NCBI GenBank assembly: GCA_020073615.1
Contig: JAIQEX010000012.1
Coordinates: forward strand, 1-64,000
From: Terriglobia bacterium
Lineage (GTDB): Bacteria > Acidobacteriota > Terriglobia > Bryobacterales > Bryobacteraceae
DNA length: 64,000 bases
Direction of reading: 5' to 3'
In this document: in pieces, positions 16,532 through 24,699 of the stretch
Numbering within the stretch: the first letter of the stretch is position 1
Layout of the letters: every line of letters starts with the position of its first letter
The notes under the pieces: generated by a model
The model's input: the letters and a program-made list of their open reading frames with translations, nothing else
The model's database searches: none
Told to the model about the DNA's origin: nothing
Program-made: the position numbers and the translations under genes

Positions 16532-19483
16532 TTAGAAATAAGGGTTCGTGCGCGGCACCCGCGGCTTCCGGGGGGCCGGAGTAGTGCCTTTGGCGGCGGG
16601 CCTGGTACTCTTGGCGGCGGCTTTCGGTATTGGGGCGGCCTTGGGTTTGGCGGCGGCTTTCTTGCGGGAGACCCCGAGACTGGTTTCCAGCACCTGTTCG
16701 AGCAGCTTCTTTTCCGACGGCAGCATGACTTTGGCGAAATCCGCGGGACGCGCGGCAGCCAGCTCGCGCATGCGGCGGAGCCACAGCAGGGATTCCCTGG
16801 CGGGGTGGTTCTCGACGGCGCCGAGAAGCTCCAGGCTTTTGTCGAAGTCGGGGATGGTGCGGTAACAGCGCAGCGCGTCGCGCGGGCTGGCGGCTTTCAG
16901 GTATTCCACGGCGGCTGCTTCCAGTTGGCCCAGTCCTTCGCGGCACTCGGCGATGAGCATCGGGCTGGCGTCCGACGCCTGCTCAAGGAGTTTGAGAGCC
17001 ATGCCGTGGGCTTTCATGCGCATCAATGACCGGATGGCCTTTTCGCGCATGCGGGCGGTGCGCGCGGCGGCGTCGAGCGGGCTGAACAGCGCATACTGGG
17101 ACGCGAGCATCTCCAGGACGAGATCGGGGGAGCGGTCGAGCTCATCTTCGAGCATCCGTAACCAGGCGGCGCTGCGCGGCTGGAGTTCGACCAGCAGCCA
17201 CCCCTCGACGTCCTTCTGGTGCGTCCGCAGCGCGGAGCCCAGGCGCAGCAGCGAGGGCGTTTTGTCGGTGGCGTAATCCCGCTCATAGGCGCCGATGACC
17301 TCGAGGAGGCCGGCGAGCCCCAGTTGCCCAGCCATGTGGGCGCTGCGCGCGGCTTCGCCGAACAGATCGATGCGCCCCATCTCGGCGGGCAGCGCGAGCT
17401 TGCGAAAGGCCATGGTGAAGGAGACCTGGCACAGGGTCTTATACGCCGACTGGCGGGCGGCCGGATCGGTGACGGAGAATTTACTGCCGGGCTCGCCCAG
17501 GAGCGCCACCGCCTGCCGGGCGCGGGACCAGGCCAGCGGGGGCCGGACCTCCAGAAACTGGCGCGCGTCGTTCTGGCAGAGGCGGACGCGCTCCTCGGCA
17601 TCGAGCGACTCCTCCTCCAGAGACTTGGCCAGCACCGCGGGGACCACCGGGTAAGCGCGTTCCCCGTCGGCGGACAGCATGTTCTGCGAGAGCTGCAGGA
17701 CGCGGTCGCTGGGATTGACGTCCAGCCAGTACAGGCGCTCGGAGGGGCGGCTCAGCACCACGCGAAGCTGGTCAATGGCCAGGCGCTTGCTGAGATCGTC
17801 CAATTCCAGGCCGCGCCCGCGGTCGCGCGCCTGGAAGACGCGATCGAGCCACAGGCCGGCATCCAGGATGCAGACCGACTGGAAATCGAGCCCCTTGGCT
17901 TCGAAGGTGGTCAGGACGCGGTCGCGCAGGGGCTCGGGCACGTAAGCCGGCACGGTGTCTCCCATGGTGATGATGGCCAGACCCTCGCGTTGGGAAAAGG
18001 TGTGCAGCAACTCGTCCAGCTCGGGCCCCCGCCGGGCGGCGCACAGGATCACCTGGTCGCCGGCGTTATCGTCGATCTCGGCGACGCCGGAGCCGCCGGG
18101 GCGCTCGTGCTTGGCAATCGCGCCGTAGAGATCCCAAACGCGGTTGACCAGGGTGGCAATGCGCTTGGGACTGCGCAGGTTGGTTTGCAGCTTGAACTCG
18201 ATGGGCGACGCCAGGCGGTAATGAATGAGATCCTGAAACCATCCCCATTCGAAATCGGTGGGCCGCACGGTCTGCGCTTCGTCTCCGGCCACCAGCAGAC
18301 AGGGATCGTGGCGGTTCTTCCCGGCCAGCTCGCAGAGGGCCAGGGCCTCGATGGGGGTGAGGTCCTGGGCTTCATCGAGGGCGATGCAATCGAAATCCGC
18401 CAGTACCCCGGCGCCTTGCGCGCGAATTCGGTGGACGGCGCGCCAGGCGAGGTCGAGCTCGCGAAAGAAGCGCTCCTCGAGGGGGCGGGCATCGCGCCGG
18501 CGCAAGGTTTCGGCGACCTCGACGGCGGCCTCGGCGGCCACGCGGCCGATGGAGCGCTCGCGCAGATCGCGATACTGCCGGGCGGAAATCCGCCGGTCCG
18601 GGAAACCGGGGAAACGGCCTACGGGGACGGGCAGGAGCGCGCCGACGAGGTGGGCGTGCATCTCGTCGTAGAGGGCCGCTTTTTCGTTCAGCCACGGCCC
18701 GAGGATGGTAGCAGAGAAGGCGGACACCTCTTTGACGAAGGCCTCGCGGGCCACGCGCAGCGGCTCGAAGGGGGTGTCGCTTTCCAGCACCTGGCGCAGG
18801 AGCTGCGCGAAGGTGGCGACGTGGAAGCGCTTGTGAGAAGGCACGAACTTGTCGAAGTGGTCGCGCGCCAGGGCCGCCAGCTCGGGCGAGTAGGTGATAT
18901 AAAGGATAGATTTGCGCCCCGCCTTATCGGCCGCGTGCCACAGGGCGGTGGTCTTGCCCGAACCGGGAAACCCCTTGATGATGCGCGTCTTCTGGCGGGC
19001 TTCGGCGAAGCGCGCCTGGGCCTGCGTCCAGGGCGCGGGCACGTAATCTTCCTGGCGCAGCTCCTGGACGCCGATGGGCAGGTAGTGCTCGGCGACGGAC
19101 TGGGGATGGAGCGGCCGGTGGTCGTCGTGGTGGCGGATGTCGCGCAGGAAGATGGCGCCCTCGGGGGCGGCGTCGAATTCCGGGCTGGCTTGCAGCGGCG
19201 CGGCGCCTCTGGGGGCCCACCAGGCATAGAAATGATTGCCATGGTTGCCGCCCAGGGGCGAGCGGCGCCAACCGCGGTTCTCGCCCTGGGTGGCCTTGTA
19301 ATGCTGGCGGCGGACATCCACCCACAAGCGCTGCAACAGGAGCGCGGCGCGGCGGCCGACGGTGCTGTTGCGGTTCTCCTCCATGCGCTCGAGAAACTCC
19401 TGGTGGCAGAAAAGCGGGTTGCCCTCGCGGGGCGGAGCGGAATCTTCGTACAGGGTAGCCTGCTGTTCGATACGGCGTGCCAT
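16532..19483 (-). CDS. Superfamily-1 (UvrD/Rep-like) helicase with basic Ala/Lys/Pro tail
   Basis: A 983-residue protein from the ATG at 19483 (MARRIEQQATLYE); the track adds 23 upstream residues. Residues 1-150 are an uncharacterised N-terminal region. The helicase core follows with Walker A (GFPGSGKTTALW), a ThrIle/TYSPELAAL segment, Walker B (DCIALDEAQDL), a GDEAQTVRPTDF motif, and a late motif VLTTFEAKGLDFQSVCILDA. The C-terminal third is helical and repeat-like, ending in a Lys/Ala/Pro-rich tail (KKAAAKPKAAPIPKAAAK) typical of nucleic-acid contact. No nuclease motif is visible. Likely an ATP-dependent DNA helicase in repair or defence; no dedicated partner gene is adjacent. Confidence 0.82.
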   Translation of the reverse strand: MARRIEQQATLYEDSAPPREGNPLFCHQEFLERMEENRNSTVGRRAALLLQRLWVDVRRQHYKATQGENRGWRRSPLGGNHGNHFYAWWAPRGAAPLQASPEFDAAPEGAIFLRDIRHHDDHRPLHPQSVAEHYLPIGVQELRQEDYVPAPWTQAQARFAEARQKTRIIKGFPGSGKTTALWHAADKAGRKSILYITYSPELAALARDHFDKFVPSHKRFHVATFAQLLRQVLESDTPFEPLRVAREAFVKEVSAFSATILGPWLNEKAALYDEMHAHLVGALLPVPVGRFPGFPDRRISARQYRDLRERSIGRVAAEAAVEVAETLRRRDARPLEERFFRELDLAWRAVHRIRAQGAGVLADFDCIALDEAQDLTPIEALALCELAGKNRHDPCLLVAGDEAQTVRPTDFEWGWFQDLIHYRLASPIEFKLQTNLRSPKRIATLVNRVWDLYGAIAKHERPGGSGVAEIDDNAGDQVILCAARRGPELDELLHTFSQREGLAIITMGDTVPAYVPEPLRDRVLTTFEAKGLDFQSVCILDAGLWLDRVFQARDRGRGLELDDLSKRLAIDQLRVVLSRPSERLYWLDVNPSDRVLQLSQNMLSADGERAYPVVPAVLAKSLEEESLDAEERVRLCQNDARQFLEVRPPLAWSRARQAVALLGEPGSKFSVTDPAARQSAYKTLCQVSFTMAFRKLALPAEMGRIDLFGEAARSAHMAGQLGLAGLLEVIGAYERDYATDKTPSLLRLGSALRTHQKDVEGWLLVELQPRSAAWLRMLEDELDRSPDLVLEMLASQYALFSPLDAAARTARMREKAIRSLMRMKAHGMALKLLEQASDASPMLIAECREGLGQLEAAAVEYLKAASPRDALRCYRTIPDFDKSLELLGAVENHPARESLLWLRRMRELAAARPADFAKVMLPSEKKLLEQVLETSLGVSRKKAAAKPKAAPIPKAAAKSTRPAAKGTTPAPRKPRVPRTNPYF

Positions 19484-19562
19484 GGGGGTGTGAGCATTAC
19501 CAGTCTGGCACAGCGGCAGGGTTGGCGCGCGGCCAGCGCCGTCCGGCAGCAACCGCTATCAT

Positions 19563-19687
19563 ATGGAACCTGGCGCGTTTTCGATCAGCCTGGCGGCCAG
19601 GGATATCGAGGCTTCGCGGAGGTTCTACGAAAAGTTCGGCTTCCGGATCCTGACGGAAACACGATCCTGGTCGATCAGCACGTGTGA
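19563..19687 (+). pseudogene. VOC/glyoxalase-family gene with its centre deleted
   Basis: The frame from ATG 19563 begins GAFSISLAARDIEASRRFYE and KFGF, the characteristic start of vicinal-oxygen-chelate (glyoxalase/bleomycin resistance) proteins. Directly after it, in another frame, comes PDPDGNTILVDQHV and a stop, which is the usual end of the same family. The 90 or so residues between them are missing, so an internal deletion has fused head to tail out of frame. Confidence 0.75.
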
Positions 19688-19716
19688 GCAGCCGGGGCCG
19701 GCAGTTTCCCTGACGC

Positions 19717-20004
19717 CTACATGACCGCCAGCGCCGCCCTGCCGTGCTCCAGGGCCGCCGCCCGATGCTTGTTGCGCATGGCAGCCAGCATGGCGCGCAC
19801 GTGGGGAACTGCGTGGTTCAGCCGTTCGGCGTCCGGGTTGCGCTCCGGTCCCGCCTTGCCCCGCCCGTAGATGGGACGGGCGAGCCGCTCCATTTCCGAA
19901 CGGCATCCCTCACCCGATTCGATCTGGGCTTCCCATCCGCCCTCATCGGTTCCTTCCAGCCACGCCAGAATGCTCTTCAGTGAATCCTTTAAACCGTCGT
20001 ACAT
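19717..20004 (-). CDS. Hypothetical small soluble protein
   Basis: A 95-residue predicted soluble, mostly helical protein (begins MYDGLKDSLKSILAWLEG, later GRGKAGPERNPDAERLNH). The codon usage and amino-acid composition look genuine and no overlapping ORF is better. No family recognised; no operon partner on the same strand. Confidence 0.55.
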   Translation of the reverse strand: MYDGLKDSLKSILAWLEGTDEGGWEAQIESGEGCRSEMERLARPIYGRGKAGPERNPDAERLNHAVPHVRAMLAAMRNKHRAAALEHGRAALAVM

Positions 20005-20250
20005 GATAGAGATTGTAACGTCTTCCGTTGGAGGCTAAAGAGGCCAACCAACCGGGAGAGCGCGAATCTCCGGCCAAGGCGGACCTGGGCGGCCCGCAAA
20101 TTGGCGGGCCTGGGCGTGGCCGGCCGCGACCTTCTGCCGAGCACCCATCGTCCCGGGTTAGGATTCCGGCGGAGCGAACGGGGGATGGCGGGGCCGGGCC
20201 TCGCGTTGCGGGCGGTCGCCGGCAACGCGCTTTTTGTCGCGTCAAGACCG

Positions 20251-20643
20251 TCAGCCGGTTCTGAGGGCTGTCGAGCCTCGAGGCGTCAGTAGGCCGAGAA
20301 CGATCGCGACAAGAAAGAGCGCCGACACGTCACCCCAAAGATGTCCGAGGTGTTCGGGATTTTGAAAAGATTGCGCGGCCATGATTCCACCGTGCACTAT
20401 GCTCGACCAGACGGTGAGCCAGATGAGGCTTCGGTGAGCCAGAGGATCGCGCGATGCGATCAACAGGAACACCCCAAGCGTGGCGTAGATCCCCAGAATC
20501 ATCCGCAGGTAATCCGATTGGCCGGCGTGCCAAACCCAGCCGGACGGCCAGACAATCGTGAGCGGATAGATCCCGATCAGGAAGATCAAACCGACCACCA
20601 CAAGCGCAATACGCAGATAGGTCACGCGATCGGTGTTTGACAT
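20251..20643 (-). CDS. Four-helix small membrane protein (DUF6632-like)
   Basis: A 130-residue integral membrane protein with about four hydrophobic helices: LRIALVVVGLIFLIGIYPLT, YLRMILGIYATLGVFLLIAS, LIWLTVWSSIVHGGIMAAQS and ALFLVAIVLGLLTP. The IYPLTIVWPSGW and MILGIYATLGVFL segments resemble the DUF6632 family, whose function is unknown. An AAGGAG ribosome site lies seven bases before the ATG. It appears monocistronic. Confidence 0.75.
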   Translation of the reverse strand: MSNTDRVTYLRIALVVVGLIFLIGIYPLTIVWPSGWVWHAGQSDYLRMILGIYATLGVFLLIASRDPLAHRSLIWLTVWSSIVHGGIMAAQSFQNPEHLGHLWGDVSALFLVAIVLGLLTPRGSTALRTG

Positions 20644-20827
20644 GTTGTTCTCCTTGGAGCGGGCAGCCGGGCCAGTATACTCGATTGCACGGCTGGGCGG
20701 GAGCCGCTTGTCCTTGGTAATCGCCTCTTGAACCCGCCGCGGACGGGCTGCTATACCTCAGACCTGCGCTCCCACGCTTGACACCTCGCTCGCGCCGCCC
20801 CCACACTCACAAAAGGGGGGGAATAGC

Positions 20828-20965
20828 ATGCACTCATCGCGACGCACCTTCCTGGGCGGAGTCGGCGCGGCATCGCTGCGCGCGGGACCGGTGAAGCCGG
20901 ACCTGCTCCTGGTCAACGCCAATATCTGCGAATTGGCCGGCCGGGTAGTGGCCGGCCGGGTATAG
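20828..20965 (+). pseudogene. Truncated Tat-signal amidohydrolase-like gene
   Basis: A 45-residue frame with a strong purine-rich ribosome site (GGGGGGGAATAG before ATG). It encodes a twin-arginine signal (SRRTFLGGVGAASL) followed at once by KPDLLLVNANI, a typical first strand of exported amidohydrolases, then ends after a duplicated GGCCGGCCGGGTA sequence. The enzyme body is missing. Its TAG lies in the AGGAGG ribosome site of the next gene, so translation of the remnant may still influence that gene. Confidence 0.6.
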
Positions 20966-20979
20966 GAGGCTTGAGCGCT

Positions 20980-22629
20980 ATGAACGAACACAACCTTCTT
21001 TCGGTCGCATTTCCCATCCTCGATGACACGCAGATCGGTCAACTGGCAAGCTGCACCGCCGCCGAGCCGAAGTTGTTTCGGAACGGCGAAACGCTTTTTG
21101 CGGTGGGCGAAGTGAACATGAATTTCTTCATCGTGAAGTCGGGCGAAGTGGAGATCGTGGATTACTCGGGCGACGAGCCGAAGACCATCACCGTCCACCG
21201 CCCGGGCGAGTTCACGGGCGACATCTCGCATCTGACCGGCCTGCCGGCCATCGTCAGCGCAGTGGCGCGGGGCGATTGCGAGGTGTACGAGATCACGGGA
21301 GAGGCGCTGCGGGCCGCGCTGAACCAGTGTCCGGGGGTCAGCGATATCATTCTCCAGGCGTTCATCGCGCGCCGCCAGCTTTTGCGCGAGTCTCCCAACT
21401 TCATGGGGCTGCGGGTGATCGGCTCCCGTTACTCGCAGGATACCTTCCGGGTGCGCGATTTCCTGTCCAAGAACCGCATCCTGTTCACGTGGGTGGACGT
21501 GGAAACCGATCCCAACGTGGACAAGCTGCTCCGGCAATTCGGGGTGACGGAGTCCGACACGCCCGTGGTGGCCTGCGGGCGAATGCTGCTGTTGCGCAAC
21601 CCCTCCAACCTGAAGCTCGCCGACGCCATCGGCATACGCCAGCCGCTGGAGGATCTGGTGTACGACCTGGTGGTGGTGGGCGCCGGTCCGGCGGGCCTGG
21701 CGGCCGCGGTTTATGGCGCGTCGGAGGGCTTGCAGACCGCGGTGCTCGAAACCACCGCGCCGGGCGGGCAGGCGGGCAGCAGCATGCGCATCGAAAACTA
21801 CCTGGGGTTCCCTACGGGTTTGACGGGCGGCGAGCTGGCCGGGCGGGCCATCCTCCAGGCCAACAAATTCGGCGCCCATTTGTCCGTGCCCACGCCGGTG
21901 AACGGGTTGGCCTTCGAAAACGCCTATACCGTGGTGCACCTGGAGGGAGGCGGGACGGTGACCGCCAAGTGCCTGCTGATCGCCACCGGGGCGGACTACC
22001 GCCGCCTGGGCGTAGAGGGGTCCGGCCGCTTCGAAGGGACAGGCGTCTACTACGCCGCCACGCTCGCCGAGGCGCAACTGTGCCGGGGATCGGAGGTCAT
22101 CGTCGTGGGCGGCGGAAATTCGGCCGGGCAGGCCGCGGTGTTTCTCTCCGGGCACGCGCGCCGCGTGCTGCTGCTGATCCGCGGCGACGACCTGTATAAG
22201 AACATGTCCAGCTACCTGGTGCGGCGCATCGAACAGACTCCCAATATCGAGCTGGTATGCAGCACCACTATCCGCCGCATGAACGGGAACTCGCATCTGG
22301 GCTCCGCCGACATCGCCAACAGCAAGACCGGCGAGCAGCGGACCGTGGCCACGCCGGGGATCTTCAGCTTCATTGGCGCGGAGCCGCGAACCGGCTGGCT
22401 GCCCCCGGAAATCGAAAGGGATGAGAAGGGATTCGTGCGCACCGGCGCGGACCTGGCGCAATCCCGGCACTGGACTTCCCGGCGCCAGCCGTTTCTGCTG
22501 GAGACCAGCCGCGCCGGCGTGTTCGCGGCCGGGGACGTGCGGTCGGGTTCGGTGAAGCGCGTCGCCTCGGCCGTGGGGGAGGGCGCCATGGCGGTGCAGT
22601 TCGTGCACGAGTGCCTCAAGCACATGTGA
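20980..22629 (+). CDS. Cyclic-nucleotide-binding domain fused to thioredoxin-reductase-like FAD oxidoreductase
   Basis: A 549-residue cytoplasmic fusion. Residues 1-135 form a cNMP-binding domain (GETLFAVGEVNMNFFIVKSG, then HRPGEFTGDISHLTG). Residues 140-215 resemble a glutaredoxin/thioredoxin-like fold (LFTWVDVETDPNVDKLLRQF). From about 225 a thioredoxin-reductase-like module follows, with FAD-binding VVVGAGPAGLAAAVYGASEG, NAD(P)-binding VIVVGGGNSAGQAAVFLSGH and a C-terminal FAAGDVRSGSVKRVASAVGE. The CxxC redox pair of true thioredoxin reductases is not found, so electrons probably leave by another route. The ATG at 20980 fits the AGGAGG site; the track's start at 20971 does not. It may couple redox state to cyclic nucleotide signals. 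Confidence 0.85.
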   Translation: MNEHNLLSVAFPILDDTQIGQLASCTAAEPKLFRNGETLFAVGEVNMNFFIVKSGEVEIVDYSGDEPKTITVHRPGEFTGDISHLTGLPAIVSAVARGDCEVYEITGEALRAALNQCPGVSDIILQAFIARRQLLRESPNFMGLRVIGSRYSQDTFRVRDFLSKNRILFTWVDVETDPNVDKLLRQFGVTESDTPVVACGRMLLLRNPSNLKLADAIGIRQPLEDLVYDLVVVGAGPAGLAAAVYGASEGLQTAVLETTAPGGQAGSSMRIENYLGFPTGLTGGELAGRAILQANKFGAHLSVPTPVNGLAFENAYTVVHLEGGGTVTAKCLLIATGADYRRLGVEGSGRFEGTGVYYAATLAEAQLCRGSEVIVVGGGNSAGQAAVFLSGHARRVLLLIRGDDLYKNMSSYLVRRIEQTPNIELVCSTTIRRMNGNSHLGSADIANSKTGEQRTVATPGIFSFIGAEPRTGWLPPEIERDEKGFVRTGADLAQSRHWTSRRQPFLLETSRAGVFAAGDVRSGSVKRVASAVGEGAMAVQFVHECLKHM

Positions 22630-22802
22630 GACAGCGGGGCACGGGCCCAGGCCGTGATCCGTACGTAAGCGCAATGGCTTTCCACCGTCGAGGCGCCGTG
22701 GCTTTCCACCGGCGGTGACATCTTATCGACGGATTACCGGCGGGCCGGCGATTGCGCCCCACCAGGCCCACCAGGAAAGACTCCGTGCATCAGCGGCCCT
22801 GC

Positions 22803-22832
22803 TTGCGGTATGATTTGAGGCACTTCTAATAT
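22803..22832 (+). promoter_or_regulatory. Putative sigma-70 promoter for the GH13 gene
   Basis: TTGCGG (22803-22808), an 18-base spacer and TAATAT (22827-22832) lie just before a GGGAG ribosome site and the ATG at 22848. The leader would be very short. It is the only AT-rich patch in the 218-base gap between the oxidoreductase and the amylase gene, in which nothing else was recognised. Confidence 0.4.
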
Positions 22833-22847
22833 TCAATAGGGAGCAGT

Positions 22848-24662
22848 ATGCCGAATTCACTCTTCTCGCCGGAATTTCAATCCATCCTCGACCAGGTTAA
22901 GGACACCGGCGGCACGCCCAAGGCGTTTCCGTCTCCCATCGACTGGCGCGATGAATGGATTTACTTCCTCATGGTCGACCGGTTCAACAACCCCGCGGCG
23001 GCACCCCGCCACCCGCCGTTCGACGACCCCGGTCTGTTTCAGTTTCAGGGGGGCAATTTCGCCGGCATCCAAAACCAGTTGCCCTATATCAAGAAGCTTG
23101 GCGCCGGCGCCATCTGGCTCAGCCCCGTCCTGGAAAACACGCTTTTCGAAGAGGGAACGTACCACGGCTACGGCATTCGCCACTTCCTGCGCGCCGACCC
23201 GCGATTCGCGAAGGATCCCCAGCACGCCGACGATGAATTGCGATCTCTGGTGGACGCCGCGCACGGCCTGGGAATGTACGTAATTCTGGATATCGTCTTG
23301 AACCACACCGGGAACGTGTTTGCCTATGAGTGCACGCCGGGAGAAAAAACCTGCCAGGACTCCAGCGGGGCCGCAGCCGACTTCCGGCCATCGGCACGAG
23401 ACATCCGGTGGCGCGACGCCAACGGGAATGCGCGTGCGGATTGGCGCGACATCGCCGCCATCCCCAGCCCGCCCACGAATGCCCTGGTGTGGCCGAGCGA
23501 GCTGCACGACAATTCTCTTTACCGGCGGCAAGGCGATCCCGGCTCCGGCGACGACACCGTCGGCGATTTTGCCTCACTGAAGCAGTTCCGAACGGACCTG
23601 GTGCCGCTACAACAATTCCTGATCCGGGCCTACCAGTATGTGATTGCCCGGTTCGACATCGATGGATTCCGCATCGACACCCTGCGGTACCTTAAGGGAG
23701 GACTCCCCCTGCTGTTCGGAAACTCGGTGCGCGAATTCGCGCTGAGCATCGGAAAGAAGAACTTCTTCACTTTCGGCGAGGTGTTTGTGGGCGATGCCGA
23801 AGAGGAGATCGCCCGCTTCATAGGCCGCACCACCACCGACCAGAGCGACATGGTGGGCGTGGACGCCGCGCTCGATTACCCCCTGTTCTTCAAATTGAAG
23901 CCGGTGGTCAAAGGCTTTTCGGCGCCTTCCGACCTGGTGGGCATGTACCTGTTGCGGAAGCGCATCGAAGCCGGCGTGCTCAGCTCGCACGGGGATGCCA
24001 CCCGCTTTTTCGTGACGTTCCTGGATAATCACGACGTCAAGGAGCGGATCCGTTACGTCCAGCCGGGTAACGAGCACCAATTCGACGATCAGGTGACTCT
24101 TGGGCTGGGGTGTCTATACAGCCTGCCGGGAATTCCTTGCCTGTATTATGGGACTGAGCAGGGCCTGCACGGCAGCGGCAGCGACCCGGCGGTCCGCGAG
24201 GCGTTATGGGGCGGCCCCGGATTTCAGCAGGGAAGCTTCTACTATCAGCAGATCGCCCAACTGGCCGCGGTGCGTGCCGCGGAGCCGGCGCTGCGCTACG
24301 GACGCTTCTATTTCCGGCCGATTGCGGGCGATGGGCAGCACTTCGGCATTTCCCCATTCCCCCAGGGCATCCTGGCGTTCTCGAGGATTCTGATGGATCA
24401 GGAGGTGGTTGTGGCGGCGAACTGCAGCACGTCCGACAGCCGCAGCTTCGATGTGATTGTCGACCTCACTCTCAATCAGCCGGCCGACCGGTATCACGTG
24501 CGATACAGCAACAAATCCGCTTTTCGGGAACCGGACCCGGTGCAACACAAGGCGGCCGGCTCGGTATCGGTCGAGGAGACGGACGGGAGCTCGGGCATTG
24601 GCCCGCTGCGCTCGATTCGCGTCACCCTGGCGCCGCTGGAGGTTCAAATTCTGAGCCGGTGA
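22848..24662 (+). CDS. GH13 alpha-amylase family glycoside hydrolase
   Basis: A 604-residue enzyme of glycoside hydrolase family 13. The conserved regions are present: DEWIYFLMVDRFNN near the start, region I (YVILDIVLNHTGN), region II with the nucleophile (FDIDGFRIDTLRY), region III with the acid/base (FFTFGEVFVGDA) and region IV (FVTFLDNHDVKER). A C-terminal beta-sandwich domain follows from about residue 510. No signal peptide is seen, so it probably acts in the cytoplasm on alpha-glucans or maltodextrins. The exact specificity (amylase, transferase or trehalose-related) cannot be assigned. Confidence 0.92.
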   Translation: MPNSLFSPEFQSILDQVKDTGGTPKAFPSPIDWRDEWIYFLMVDRFNNPAAAPRHPPFDDPGLFQFQGGNFAGIQNQLPYIKKLGAGAIWLSPVLENTLFEEGTYHGYGIRHFLRADPRFAKDPQHADDELRSLVDAAHGLGMYVILDIVLNHTGNVFAYECTPGEKTCQDSSGAAADFRPSARDIRWRDANGNARADWRDIAAIPSPPTNALVWPSELHDNSLYRRQGDPGSGDDTVGDFASLKQFRTDLVPLQQFLIRAYQYVIARFDIDGFRIDTLRYLKGGLPLLFGNSVREFALSIGKKNFFTFGEVFVGDAEEEIARFIGRTTTDQSDMVGVDAALDYPLFFKLKPVVKGFSAPSDLVGMYLLRKRIEAGVLSSHGDATRFFVTFLDNHDVKERIRYVQPGNEHQFDDQVTLGLGCLYSLPGIPCLYYGTEQGLHGSGSDPAVREALWGGPGFQQGSFYYQQIAQLAAVRAAEPALRYGRFYFRPIAGDGQHFGISPFPQGILAFSRILMDQEVVVAANCSTSDSRSFDVIVDLTLNQPADRYHVRYSNKSAFREPDPVQHKAAGSVSVEETDGSSGIGPLRSIRVTLAPLEVQILSR

Positions 24663-24670
24663 GAAGGCAG

Positions 24671-24699
24671 CGGCCCGTGGGCGGGCGAGCCCGCGGCCG
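24671..24699. terminator. GC-rich hairpin between convergent genes
   Basis: CGGCCCGTGGGC and GCCCGCGGCCG can pair imperfectly around a short loop between the stops of the amylase and tricorn genes. No T-run follows on either strand, so it is only a possible bidirectional terminator. Confidence 0.3.

Noticed and set aside
17219-19687. 822-residue plus-strand ORF
   Set aside because: Antisense of the helicase gene, whose Walker motifs fix the true strand. Only its last residues coincide with the VOC relic.
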